Source of the DNA: Calliopsis andreniformis
Lineage: Eukaryota > Arthropoda > Insecta > Hymenoptera > Andrenidae
Assembly: GCF_051401765.1 (NCBI RefSeq)
Contig: NW_027480569.1
Span: 930,001 to 994,000 of the forward strand
Direction of reading: 5' to 3'
Length of the DNA: 64,000 bases
Made by a program: the position numbers and the translations under genes. Below are positions 25,061 to 37,490 of this stretch, one piece after another. Within the stretch, counting starts at the first letter, position 1. Every line of letters starts with the position of its first letter. The notes under the pieces were generated by a model. The model was not told where the DNA came from. It did not search any database and saw only the letters and a program-made list of their open reading frames with translations.

Positions 25061-27130
25061 AGATTGAGTATTGATGATTGAATATTGAGGATTGAGGATT
25101 GAGGTTTGAGGATTGAGGATGAAGACTGAGGGTTGAGGATTGAGGTTTGAGGAACGAGGATTGAGGTTGAGGATTGAGGACTAAGGATTGACGATTGAGT
25201 ATTGAAGATTGGGGATTGATGACTGAGGATTGACGACTGAGAATTGAGGATTGAGGAATGCTGATTGAAGATTGAGTATTGAGGATTGAATATTGCGGCT
25301 TGAGGATTGAGGATTGAGGATTGAGGATTGAGGATTGAGGATTGAGGATTGAGGATTAAGGATTGAGGATTGAGGATTGAGGATTGAGAATTGAGGACTG
25401 AGGATTGAGGATTGAAGATTGAGTATTGATGATTGAATATTGAGGATTGAGGATTGAGGATTGAGGATTGAAGATTGAGTACTGAGGATTGAAGATTGAG
25501 GATTGAGTATTGAGGATTGAGGATTCAGGGTTGAAGATTGAGGATTGAGGATTGAGGATTGAGGATTGAGGATTGAGGATTGGGTGTTTAGTATTGAAGA
25601 ATGAGGATTGAGGATTGAGGTTTGAGGATTGAGGATTGAAGATTGAGTATTGATGATTGAATATTGAGGGTTGAGGATTGAGGTTTGAGGATTGAGGATG
25701 AAGACTGAGGGTTGAGGATTGAGGTTTGAGGAACGAGGATCGAGGATTGAGGATTGAGGACTAAGGATTGACGATTGAGTATTGAAGATTGAGGATTGAT
25801 GACTGAGGATTGACGACTGAGAATTGAGGATTGAGGATTGATGATTGAAGATTGAGTATTGAGGATTGAATATTGAGGATTGAGGATTGAGGATTGAGGA
25901 TTGAGGATTGAGGATTGAGGATTGAGGATTGAGGATTGAAGATTGAGTATTGAGTATTGAAGGTTGAGGATAGTGGATTGAGGATTAAGGAATGAGGATT
26001 GAATATTGTAGATTGAGTATTGATGCCTGAGGATTGAGGATTGAGGATTGAGGATTGAGGATTGAGGATGGAAGATTGAGTATTGAGGATTGAAGATTGA
26101 GTATTGATGATTGAATATTGAGGATTGAGGATTGAGGTTTGAGGATTGAGGATGAAGACTGAGGGTTGAGGATTGAGGTTTGAGGAACGAGGATTGAGGT
26201 TGAGGATTGAGGACTAAGGATTGACGATTGAGTATTGAAGATTGGGGATTGATGACTGAGGATTGACGACTGAGAATTGAGGATTGAGGAATGCTGATTG
26301 AAGATTGAGTATTGAGGATTGAATATTGCGGCTTGAGGATTGAGGATTGAGGATTGAGGATTGAGGATTGAGGATTGAGGATTGAGGATTAAGGATTGAG
26401 GATTGAGGATTGAGGATTGAGAATTGAGGACTGAGGATTGAGGATTGAAGATTGAGTATTGATGATTGAATATTGAGGATTGAGGATTGAGGATTGAGGA
26501 TTGAAGATTGAGTACTGAGGATTGAAGATTGAGGATTGAGTATTGAGGATTGAGGATTCAGGGTTGAAGATTGAGGATTGAGGATTGAGGATTGAGGATT
26601 GAGGATTGAGGATTGGGTGTTTAGTATTGAAGAATGAGGATTGAGGATTGAGGTTTGAGGATTGAGGATTGAAGATTGAGTATTGATGATTGAATATTGA
26701 GGGTTGAGGATTGAGGTTTGAGGATTGAGGATGAAGACTGAGGGTTGAGGATTGAGGTTTGAGGAACGAGGATCGAGGATTGAGGATTGAGGACTAAGGA
26801 TTGACGATTGAGTATTGAAGATTGAGGATTGATGACTGAGGATTGACGACTGAGAATTGAGGATTGAGGATTGATGATTGAAGATTGAGTATTGAGGATT
26901 GAATATTGAGGATTGAGGATTGAGGATTGAGGATTGAGGATTGAGGATTGAGGATTGAGGATTGAGGATTGAAGATTGAGTATTGAGTATTGAAGGTTGA
27001 GGATAGTGGATTGAGGATTAAGGAATGAGGATTGAATATTGTAGATTGAGTATTGATGCCTGAGGATTGAGGATTGAGGATTGAGGATTGAGGATTGAGG
27101 ATGGAAGATTGAGTATTGAGGATTGAAGAT
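25061..27130 (+). repeat. 1033-bp tandem duplication inside copy L
   Basis: Unit 1 is 25061-26093 and unit 2 is 26094-27130. AGATTGAGTATTGATGATTG begins both, and the unit boundary is a direct fusion after GGATGGAAGATTGAGTATTG. The homologous block at 58330-59365 holds a single unit, which then continues GATTGAGGGTTGAAG as unit 2 does here. Confidence 0.87.
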
Positions 27131-27274
27131 TGAGGGTTGAAGATTGAGTATTGATGATTGAATATTGAGGATTGAGGATTGAGGATTGAGGATTGAGGAT
27201 TGAGGATTGAGGATTGAACATTGAGTATTGCTGATTGAATATTGAGGATTGGGGATTGAGGTTTGAGGATTGAG

Positions 27275-27310
27275 GACGAGGACTGACGGTAGAGGATTTA
27301 GGTTTGAAGA
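27275..27310 (+). repeat. Truncated CpG module at a fusion junction
   Basis: GACGAGGACTGACGGTAG and GGATTTAGGTTTGA are present, but the module then jumps to AGATTGAGTATTGAGG with no GCTAAG half. The same fusion occurs at 59510-59545, so it predates duplication of copy L. Confidence 0.83.
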
Positions 27311-28340
27311 TTGAGTATTGAGGATTGAAGATGGAGGATTGAGTATTGAGGATTGAGGATCCAGGGTTGAAGATTGAGGATTGAGGATTGAGGATTGAGG
27401 ATTGAGGATTGAGGTATGAAGATTGAATATTTATGATTGAATATTGAGGACTGAGGATTGAGGGTTGTGGATTGAGGACGAGGACTGAGGGTTGAATATT
27501 GATGTTTGAGGTCTGAGGATTAAGGATTGAGGATTGAGAATTGAGGATTGAGGATTAAGGATTGAAGATTAAGGATTGGGTATTTAGGATTGAAGAGTGA
27601 GGATTGAGGGGTGAGGTTTGAGGATTGGGGATTGAAGATTGAGTATTGATGATTGAATATTGAGGATTGAGGATTGAGGTTTGAGGATTGAGGATGAAGA
27701 CTGAGGGTTGAGGATTGAGGTTTGAGGAACGAGGATTGAGGATTGAGGATTGAGGACTAAGGATTGACGATCGAGTATTGAAGATTGAGGATTGATGACT
27801 GAGGATTGACGACTGAGAATTGAGGATTGAGGATTGATGATTGAAGATTGAGTATTGAGGATTGAATATTGCGGATTGAGGATTGAGGATTGAGGATTGA
27901 GGATTGAGGATTGAGGATTGAAGATTGAGTATTGAGTATTGAAGGTTGAGGATAGTGGATTGAGGATTAAGGAATGAGGATTGAATATTGTAGATTGAGT
28001 ATTGATGCCTGAGGATTGAGGATTGAGGATTGAGGATTGAGGATTGAGGATGGAAGATTGAGTATTGAGGATTGAAGATTGAGGGTTGAAGATTGAGTAT
28101 TGATGATTGAATATTGAGGATTGAGGATTGAGGATTGAGGATTGAGGATTGAGGATTGAGGATTGAAGATTGAGTATTGCTGATTGAATATTGAGGATTG
28201 GGGATTGAGGTTTGAGGATTGAGGACGAGGACTGACGGTAGAGGATTTAGGTTTGAGGATTGAGGATTGAAGACTGAGGATTGAGGATGCGTGCTAAGCG
28301 TCGGGGATTGAGATTCGACGACTGAGGACTGAGGATTGAG
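27310..28340 (+). repeat. Segmental copy C, second occurrence
   Basis: Counterpart of 7480-8510 at +19830 bp, embedded in copy L directly after the truncated CpG module. At its right end the module (28293) is followed by GGATTGAAATTGAGG, as at 9984 and 33236, and not by GGATTGAGAATTGAGG as at 8463. Confidence 0.82.
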
Positions 28341-29507
28341 GATTGAAATTGAGGATTGGGTATTGAGGATTGAAGAATGAGGATTGAGGAATTGGGATTG
28401 AGGATTGACGATTGAGGATTGAAGATTGAGGATTGGGTATTGAGGATTGAAGAATGAGGATTGAGGACTGAGGATTGAGGATTGAGGATTGAAGATTGAG
28501 TGTTGAGGATTGAAGATTGAGGATTGAGGATTGACGATTGAGGATTGAGTACTGAAGATTGAGTATTGAGGATTGAAGGTTGAGGATTGAGTATTGAGGA
28601 TTGAGGATTCAGGGTTGAAGATTGAGGATAGAGGATTGAGGAATGAGGATTGAGGATTAAGGATTGAAGATTGAATATTGATGATTGAATATTGAGGACT
28701 GAGGATTGAGGGTTGTGGATTGAGGACGAGGACTGAGGGTTGAATATTGATGTTTGACGTCTGAGGATTAAGGATTGAGGATTGAGAATTGAGGATTGAG
28801 GATTGAGGATTGAAGATTAAGCATTGGGTATTTAGGATTGAAGAATGAGGATTGAGGATTGAGGTTTGACGATTGAGGATTGAAGATTTAGTATTGATGA
28901 TTGAATATTGAGGATTGAGGATTGAGGTTTGAGGATTCAGGATGAAGATTGGGGGTTGAGGATTGAGGTTTGAGGAACGAGGATTGAGGTTTGAGGATTG
29001 AGGACTAAGGATTGACGATTGAGTATTGAAGATTGATGATTGATTACTGAGGATTGACGACTGAGAATTGAGGATTGAGGATTGATGATTGAAGATTGAG
29101 TATTGAGGATTGAATATTGCGGATTGAGGATTGAGGATTGAGGATTGAGGATTGGGGATTGAGGATTGAAGATTGAGTATTGATTATTGAAGGCTGAGGA
29201 TTGTGGATTGAGGATTAAGGATTGAGGATTGAATATTGTAGATTGAGTATTGATGCCTGAGGATTGAGGATTGAGGATTGAGGACTGAGGATTGAGGATT
29301 GAGGATTGAAGATTGACTATTGAGGATTGATGATTGAGGGTTGAAGATTGCGTATTGATGATTGAATATTGAGGATTGAGGATTGAGGATTGAGGATTGA
29401 CGATTGAGGATTGAGGATTGAAGATTGAGTATTCATGATTGAATATTGAGGATTGAAGAATGAGGATTGAGGATTGAGGATTGAGGATTGAGGATTGAGG
29501 ATTGAGG

Positions 29508-30645
29508 ATGTAGGATTGGAGATTGATTATTGAGTATTCAAGGTTGAGGATTGTGGATTGAGGATTGAGGATTGAGGATTGAGGATTGAGGATTGAAGAT
29601 AGAGTATTGATGATTGAATATTGAGGATTGAGGATTGAGGTATGAGGATTGAGGACGAGGTCTGACGGTAGAGGATTTAGGTTTGAGGATTGAGGATTGA
29701 GGACTGAGGATTTAGGATGAGTGCTAAGGGTCGGGTATTGAGGTTCGACGACTGAGGACTGAGGATTGAGGATTGAGAATTGAGGATTGATGTTTGAGGA
29801 TTGAAGATTGAGGATTGGGTATTGAGGATTGAAAAATGAGGATTGAGGATTGAGGACTGACGACTGGGAATTGAGGATTGAGGATGATGATTGAAGAATG
29901 AGTATTGAGGATTGAATATTGAGGATTGAGGATTGAGGATTGAGGATTGAGGATTGAGGGTTGAAGATTGAGTATTGAGTATTGAAGGTTGAGGATCGTG
30001 GATTGAGGATTAAGGATTGAGGATTGAATATTGTAGATTGAGTATTGATGCCTGAGGATTGAGGATTGAGGATTGAGGATAGAGGATTGAGGATTGAAGA
30101 TGGAGTATTGAGGATTGAAGATTGAGGATTGAAGATTGAGTATTGATGATTGGATATTGAGGATTGAGGATTGAGAATTGAGGATTGAGGATTGGGTATT
30201 GAGGATTGAGGAATGAGGATTGAGTATTGAGGTTTGAGGATTGAGGTTTGCAGATTGAGTATTGAGGATTGAAGATTGAGGGTTGCGGATTGAGGATTGA
30301 GAAATGAGGATTGAAGATTGAGTATTGAGGATTGAAGATTGAGGATAGAGGATTGAGTACTGAGGATGGAGGATGAGGGCTGAGGGTTGGGGATTGAGGA
30401 TTGAGAAATGAGGATTGAGGATTGAGGATTGAAATTGCGGATTGGGTATTTAGGATTGAAGAATGAGGATTGAGGAATTAGGATTGAGGATTGAGGATTG
30501 AGGATTGAAGATTGAGGATTGGGTATTGAGGATTGAAGAATGAGGATTGAGGATTGAGGATTGAGGATTGAGGATTGAAGATTGAGTGTTGAGGAATGAA
30601 AATTGAGGATTGGGGATTGGCGATTGAGGATTGAGGATTGAAGAT
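29508..30645 (+). repeat. Segmental copy M (matches 31675-32812 and 13040-14175)
   Basis: The offset is 2167 bp to the neighbouring copy and 16469 bp back to the 13 kb copy. It is anchored by GATGTAGGATTGG, GTATTCAAGG and the GAGTGCTAAGGG module (29723, 31890, 13254). GACGAGGTCTGACGG near 29655 is private, and it lacks the GAGCACGAGG change of the other two. Confidence 0.82.
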
Positions 30646-31480
30646 TGAGGATTGAAGATTGAGTATTGCTGATTGAATATTGAGGATTGGGGATTGAGGT
30701 TTGAGGATTGAGGACGAGGACTGACGGTAGAGGATTTAGGTTTGAGGATTGAGGATTGAGGACTGAGGATTGAGGATGCGTGCTAAGCGTCGGGGATTGA
30801 GATTCGACGACTGAGGACTGAGGATTGAGGATTGAGAATTGAGGATTGATGTTTGAGGATTGAAGACTGAGGATTGGGTATTGAGGATTGAGGAATGAGG
30901 GTTGAGGATTGAGGATTGAGGATCTAGGATTGGAGATTGATTATTGAGTATTGAAGGTTGAGGATTGTGGATTGAGGATTGAGGATTGAGGATTGAGGAT
31001 TGAGGATTGAGGATTGAGGATTGAGGATTGAGGATTGAGGATTGAGGATTGAGGATTGAAGATTGAGTATTGATGATTGAATATTGAGGATTGAGGATTG
31101 AGGTTTGATGATTGAGGATTGAGGATTGAGGATTGAGGATTGAGTATTGAAGATTGAGTATTGATGCCTGAGGATTGAGGATCGAGGATTGTGTATTGAG
31201 GATTGGAGATTGTTTATTGAGGATTGAAGATTGAGGATTGAGGATTGAGGATTGAGAATTGAGAATTGAGTATGAGGACTGAGGGTTGAGGATTGAGGTT
31301 TGAAGAATGAGGATTGAGGGTTGGGGAATGAGGATTCAGGATTGAGGATTGAGGATTGAGGATTGAGGATTGAGGATTGAGGATTGAAGATTGAGTATTG
31401 ATGATTGAATATTGAGGATAGAGGATTGAGGTTTGAGGATTGAGGACGAGGACTGACGGTAGAGGATTTAGGTTTGAGGA
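30646..31480 (+). repeat. Segmental copy of the 8.35-9.09 kb type
   Basis: It contains GTATTGCTGATTG, the GCGTGCTAAGCG module (30782), a long pure heptamer run (about 30971-31055) and the GATTGTTTATTGAGG variant of the GATTATTGAGG word (31211). It matches 40730-41560 closely. The spacing from GCGTGCTAAG to the next GAATGCTAAG is 732 bp here, 739 bp at 40.8, 44.6 and 50.3 kb, and 487 bp at 12.4 kb. Confidence 0.78.
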
Positions 31481-32921
31481 TTGAGGATTGAGGACTGAGG
31501 ATTGAGGATGAATGCTAAGCGTCGGGGATTGAGGTTCGACGACTGACGACTGAGGATTGAGAATTGAGGATTGATGTTTGAGGATTGAAGATTGAGGATT
31601 GGGTATTGAGGATTGAAGAATGAGGATTGAGGATTGAGGGTTGAGGATTGAGGATTGAGGATTGAGGATTGAGGATGTAGGATTGGAGATTGATTATTGA
31701 GTATTCAAGGTTGAGGATTGTGGATTGAGGATTGAGGATTGAGGATTGAGGATTGAGGATTGAAGATAGAGTATTGATGATTGAATATTGAGGATTGAGG
31801 ATTGAGGTATGAGGATTGAGCACGAGGACTGACGGTAGAGGATTTAGGTTTGAGGATTGAGGATTGAGGACTGAGGATTTAGGATGAGTGCTAAGGGTCG
31901 GGTATTGAGGTTCGACGACTGAGGACTGAGGATTGAGGATTGAGAATTGAGGATTGATGTTTGAGGATTGAAGATTGAGGATTGGGTATTGAGGATTGAA
32001 AAATGAGGATTGAGGATTGAGGATTGACCACTGAGAATTGAGGATTGAGGATGATGATCGAAGAATGAGTATTGAGGATTGAATATTGAGGATTGAGGAT
32101 TGAGGATTGAGGATTGAGGATTGAGGGTTGAAGATTGAGGATTGAGTATTGAAGGTTGAGGATCGTGGATTGAGGATTAAGGACTGAGGATTGAATATTG
32201 TAGATTGAGAATTGATGCCTGAGGATTGAGGATTGAGGATTGAGGATAGAGTATTGAGGATTGAAGATGGAGTATTGAGGATTGAAGATTGAGGATTGAA
32301 GATTGAGTATTGATGATTGAATATTGAGGATTGAGGATTGAGAATTGAGGATTGAGGATTGGGTATTGAGGATTGAGGAATGAGGATTGAGTATTGAGGT
32401 TTGAGGATTGAGGTTTGCAGATTGAGTATTGAGGATTGAAGATTGAGGATTGAGGATTGAAGATTGAGAAATGAGGATTGAAGATTGAGTATTGAGGATT
32501 GAAGATTGAGGATAGAGGATTGAGTACTGAGGATGGAGGATGAGGGCTGAGGGTTGAGGATTGAGGATTGAGAAATGAGGATTGAGGATTGAGGATTGAA
32601 ATTGAGGATTGGGTATTTAGGATTGAAGAATGAGGATTGTGGAATTAGGATTGAGGATTGAGGATTGAGGATTGAAGATTGAGGATTGGGTATTGAGGAT
32701 TGAAGAATGAGGATTGAGGATTGAGGATTGAGGATTGAGGATTGAAGATTGAGTGTTGAGGATTGAAAATTGAGGATTGAGGATTGGCGATTGAGGATTG
32801 AGGATTGAAGATTGAGTATTGAGTATTGAGCATTGAAGATTGAGGAATGAGTATTGAGGATTGAGGATTCAGGGTTGAATATTGAGGATTGAGGATTGAG
32901 GATTGAGGATTGAGGATTGAG
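31220..32921 (+). repeat. Segmental copy G, second occurrence
   Basis: Counterpart of 12585-14285 at +18636 bp. It shares the GAGCACGAGG change and the GAATGCTAAGCG then GAGTGCTAAGGG order, 376 bp apart in both. Confidence 0.87.
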
Positions 32922-32924
32922 GAT

Positions 32925-33630
32925 TGAATATTGTAGATTGAGTATTGATGCCTGAGGATTGAGGATTGAGGATTGAGGATTGAGGATTGAGGATGGAAGA
33001 TTGAGTATTGAGGATTGAAGATTGAGGGTTGAAGATTGAGTATTGATGATTGAATATTGAGGATTGAGGATTGAGGATTGAGGATTGAGGATTGAGGATT
33101 GAGGATTGAAGATTGAGTATTGCTGATTGAATATTGAGGATTGGGGATTGAGGTTTGAGGATTGAGGACGAGGGCTGACGGTAGAGGATTTAGGTTTGAG
33201 GATTGAGGATTGAAGACTGAGGATTGAGGATGCGTGCTAAGCGTCGGGGATTGAGATTCGACGACTGAGGACTGAGGATTGAGGATTGAAATTGAGGATT
33301 GGGTATTGAGGATTGAAGAATGAGGATTGAGGAATTGGGATTGAGGATTGACGATTGAGGATTGAAGATTGAGGATTGGGTATTGAGGATTGAAGAATGA
33401 GGATTGAGGACTGAGGATTGAGGATTGAGGATTGAAGATTGAGTGTTGAGGATTGAAGATTGAGGATTGAGGATTGACGATTGAGGATTGAGTACTGAAG
33501 ATTGAGTATTGAGGATTGAAGGTTGAGGATTGAGTATTGAGGATTGAGGATTCAGGGTTGAAGATTGAGGATAGAGGATTGAGGAATGAGGATTGAGGAT
33601 TAAGGATTGAAGATTGAATATTGATGATTG
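32925..33630 (+). repeat. Segmental copy of 27982-28687
   Basis: The offset is 4943 bp from GAATATTGTAG through the GCGTGCTAAGCG module (33236 and 28293). It has GAGGGCTGACGG near 33173 where others have GAGGACTGACGG. It ends where an extra ATGATTGAATATTG unit begins near 33625. Confidence 0.83.
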
Positions 33631-34720
33631 AATATTGATGATTGAATATTGAGGACTGAGGATTGAGGGTTGTGGATTGAGGAAGAGGATTGAATATTTA
33701 TGTTTGAGGTCTGAGGATTAAGGATTGAGGATTGAGAATTGAGGATTGAGGATTGAGGACTGAAGATTGAGGATTGGGTATTTAGGATTGAAGAATGAGG
33801 ATTGATGATTGAGGTTTGAGGATTGAGGATTGAAGATTGAGTTTTGATGATTGAATATTGAGGATAGAGGATTGAGGTTTGAGGATTGAGGATGAAGACT
33901 GAGGGTTGAGGATTGAGGTTTGAGGAACGAGGATTGAGGTTGAGGATTGAGGACTAAGGATTGACGATTGAGTATTGAAGATTGGGGATTGATGACTGAG
34001 GATTGACGACTGAGAATTGAGGATTGAGGATTGCTGATTGAAGATTGAGTATTGAGGATTGAATATTGCGGCTTGAGGATTGAGGATTGAGGATTGAGGA
34101 TTGAGGATTGAGGATTGAGGATTGAGGATTAAGGATTGAGGATTGAGGATTGAGGATTGAGAATTGAGGACTGAGGATTGAGGATTGAAGATTGAGTATT
34201 GATGATTGAATATTGAGGATTGAGGATTGAGGATTGAGGATTGAAGGTTGAGTATTGAGGATTGAAGATTGAGTATTCAAGATTGAGTATTGATGATTCA
34301 ATATTGAGGATTGAGGATTGAGGATTGAGGATTGAGGATTGGGTATTGAGGATTGAGTAATGAGGATTGAGGATTGAGGTTTGAGTATTGGGGATTGCAG
34401 ATTGAGTATTGGCGATTGAAGATTGAGGATTGAGTATTGAGGATTGAGGAATGAGGATCGAACATTGAGTATTGAGGATTGAAGATTGAGGATAGAGGAT
34501 TGAGTACTGAGGATGGAGGATGAGGGCTGAGGGTTGAAGATTGAGGATTGAGAAATGAGGATTGAGGATTGAGGATTGAAGATTCAGTATTGAGTATTGA
34601 AGCTGGAGGATTGTGGATTGAGGGTTAAGGATTGAGGACTGAATATTGTAGATTGAGAATTGATGCCTGAGGATTGAGGATTGAGGATTGAGGATTGAGG
34701 ATTCAGGATTGAAGATTGAA
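33630..34720 (+). repeat. Segmental copy I, partial
   Basis: Counterpart of 16390-17330 at +17241 bp, then of the GAAGATTCAG...GAAGCTGGAGG segment near 20008. GAGTTTTGATG near 33840 is private. It ends in a fusion GAAGATTGAAGATTGAG near 34720. Confidence 0.8.
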
Positions 34721-34759
34721 GATTGAGTATTGATGATTGAATATTGAGGGTTGAGGATT

Positions 34760-36844
34760 GAGGTTTGAGGATTGAGGATGAAGACTGAGGGTTGAGGATT
34801 GAGGTTTGAGGAACGAGGATCGAGGATTGAGGATTGAGGACTAAGGATTGACGATTGAGTATTGAAGATTGAGGATTGATGACTGAGGATTGACGACTGA
34901 GAATTGAGGATTGAGGATTGATGATTGAAGATTGAGTATTGAGGATTGAATATTGAGGATTGAGGATTGAGGATTGAGGATTGAGGATTGAGGATTGAGG
35001 ACTGTAGATTGAGTATTGAGTATTGAAGGTTGAGGATTGTGGATTGAGGATTACGGATTGTGGATTGAATATTGTAGATTGAGTTTTGATGCCTGAGGAT
35101 TGAGGATTGAGGATTGTGGATTGAATATAGTAGATTGAGTATTGATGCCTGAGGATTGAGGATTGAGGATTGAGGATTGAGGATTGAGGATTGAAGGTTG
35201 AGTATTGAGGATTGAAGATTGAGTATTCAAGATTGAGTATTGATGATTCAATATTGAGGATTGAGGATTGAGGATTGAGGATTGAGGATTGGGTATTGAG
35301 GATTGAGTAATGAGGATTGTGGATTGAGGTTTGAGTATTGGGGATTGCAGATTGAGTATTGGCGATTGAAGATTGAGGATTGAGTATTGAGGATTGAGGA
35401 ATGAGGATCGAACATTGAGTATTGAGGATTGAAGATTGAGGATAGAGGATTGAGTACTGAGGATGGAGGATGAGGGCTGAGGGTTGAAGATTGAGGATTG
35501 AGAAATGAGGATTGAGGATTGAGGATTGAAGATTCAGTATTGAGTATTGAAGCTGGAGGATTGTGGATTGAGGGTTAAGGATTGAGGACTGAATATTGTA
35601 GATTGAGTATTGATGCCTGAGGATTGAGGATTGAGGATTGAGGATTGAGGATTCAGGATTGAAGATTGAGTATTGAGGATTGAAGATTGAGGGTTGAAGA
35701 TTGAGTATTGATGATTGAATATTGAGGAATGAGGATTGAGGATTGAGGATTGAGGATTGAGGATTGAGGATTGAAGATTGAGTATGGATGATTGAATATT
35801 GAGGATTGAGGATTGAGGTTTGAGGAACGAGGATTGAGGATTGAGGATTGAGGACTAAGGATTGACGATTGAGTATTGAAGATTGAGGATTGATGACTGA
35901 GGATTGACGACTGAGAATTGGGGATTGAGGATTGATGATTGAAGGTTGAGTATTGAGGATTGAATATTGAGGATTGAGGATCGAGATTCGAAGATTGATA
36001 ATTGAGGATTGAAGATTGGGGATTGAGGATTGAGTATTGAGGATGGAGGATGAGGGCTGAGGGTTGAATATTGAGGATTGAGGATTGAGTATTGAGGATT
36101 GAAGATTGAGGGTTGAAGATTGAGTATTGATGATTGAAGATTGAGTATTGAGGATTGAATATTGAGGATTGAGGATTGAGGGTTGAAGATTGAGTATTGA
36201 GGATTGAATATTGAGGATTGAGGATTGAGGATTGAGGATTGAGGATTGAGGATTGAAGATTGAGTATTGAGGATTGAAGATTGAGGGTTAAAGATTGAGT
36301 ATTGATGATTGAATATTGAGGATTGAGGATTGAGGATTGAGGATTGAGGATTGAGGATTGAGGATTGAAGATTGAGAATTGATGATTGAATATTGAGGAT
36401 TGAGGATTGAGGTTTGAGGATTGAGGACGAGGACTGACGGTAGAGGATTTAGGTTTGAGGATTGAGGATTGAGGGATGAGGATTGAGGATGAGAGCTAAG
36501 GGTCGGGGATTGATGTTCGACGACTGAGGACTGAGGATTGAGGATTGAGAATTGAGGATAGATGTTTGAGGATTGAAGATTGAGGATTGAGGATTGAGGA
36601 TTGAGGAATGAGGATTGAAGATTGAGTATTGAGGATTGAAGATTGAGGATAGAGGATTGAGTACTGAGGATGGAGGATGTGGGCTGAGGGTTGAGGATTG
36701 AGGATTGAGAAATGAGGATTGAGGATTGAGGATTGAAATTGAGGATTGGGTATTGAGGATTGAAGAATGAGGATTGAGGAATTAGGATTGAGGATTGAGG
36801 ATTGAGGATTGAAGATTGAGGATTGGGTATTGAGGATTGAAGAT
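34760..36844 (+). repeat. Segmental copy K, second occurrence
   Basis: Counterpart of 19240-21310 at +15519 bp. It also matches 37490-39485 at +2659 bp before and +2645 bp after about 36105, because the later copy lacks one GGGTTGAAGATTGA pair of units. Confidence 0.84.
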
Positions 36845-37490
36845 TGAGTATTGAGGATTGAAGATTGAGTATTGATGATTGAATATTGAGGATTGAGGAT
36901 TGAGGTTTGAGGATTGAGGATGAAGACTGAGGGTTGAGGATTGAGGTTTGAGGAACGAGGATTGAGGTTGAGGATTGAGGACTAAGGATTGACGATTGAG
37001 TATTGAAGATTGGGGATTGATGACTGAGGATTGACGACTGAGAATTGAGGATTGAGGATTGCTGATTGAAGATTGAGTATTGAGGATTGAATATTGCGGC
37101 TTGAGGATTGAGGATTGAGGATTGAGGATTGAGGATTGAGGATTGAGGATTGAGGATTAAGGATTGAGGATTGAGGATTGAGGATTGAGAATTGAGGACT
37201 GAGGATTGAGGATTGAAGATTGAGTATTGATGATTGAATATTGAGGATTGAGGATTGAGGATTGAGGATTGAAGATTGAGTACTGAGGATTGAAGATTGA
37301 GGATTGAGTATTGAGGATTGAGGATTCAGGGTTGAAGATTGAGGATTGAGGATTGAGGATTGAGGATTGAGGATTGAGGATTGGGTGTTTAGTATTGAAG
37401 AATGAGGATTGAGGATTGAGGTTTGAGGATTGAGGATTGAAGATTGAGTATTGATGATTGAATATTGAGGGTTGAGGATTGAGGTTTGAG
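36844..37490 (+). repeat. Copy of 18597-19240
   Basis: The offset is 18247 bp. GATGAAGACTGAGGGTTG at about 36918 is GATGAAGACTGAGGATTG at the 18.6 kb copy. The right end is a short deletion in which GAGGTTTGAGGATTGAGGACTAAG replaces GAGGTTTGAGGAACGAGGATCGAGG and its following units. Confidence 0.78.

Larger units (their letters stand above)
23045..29507 (+). repeat. Large segmental copy L, long form (matches 56310-61737)
   Basis: The offset to the second copy is 33268 bp up to about 26093 and 32235 bp afterwards. The difference is the 1033-bp tandem duplication carried only here. Private shared words include GTATTTAGTATTGAAGGGTGAGG, GAGGAGTGAAG, GAGGAATGCTGATTG and GTATTCATGATTG. It ends near 29507, where GAGGATGTAGG here meets GAGGATCTAAG there. 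Confidence 0.88.
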
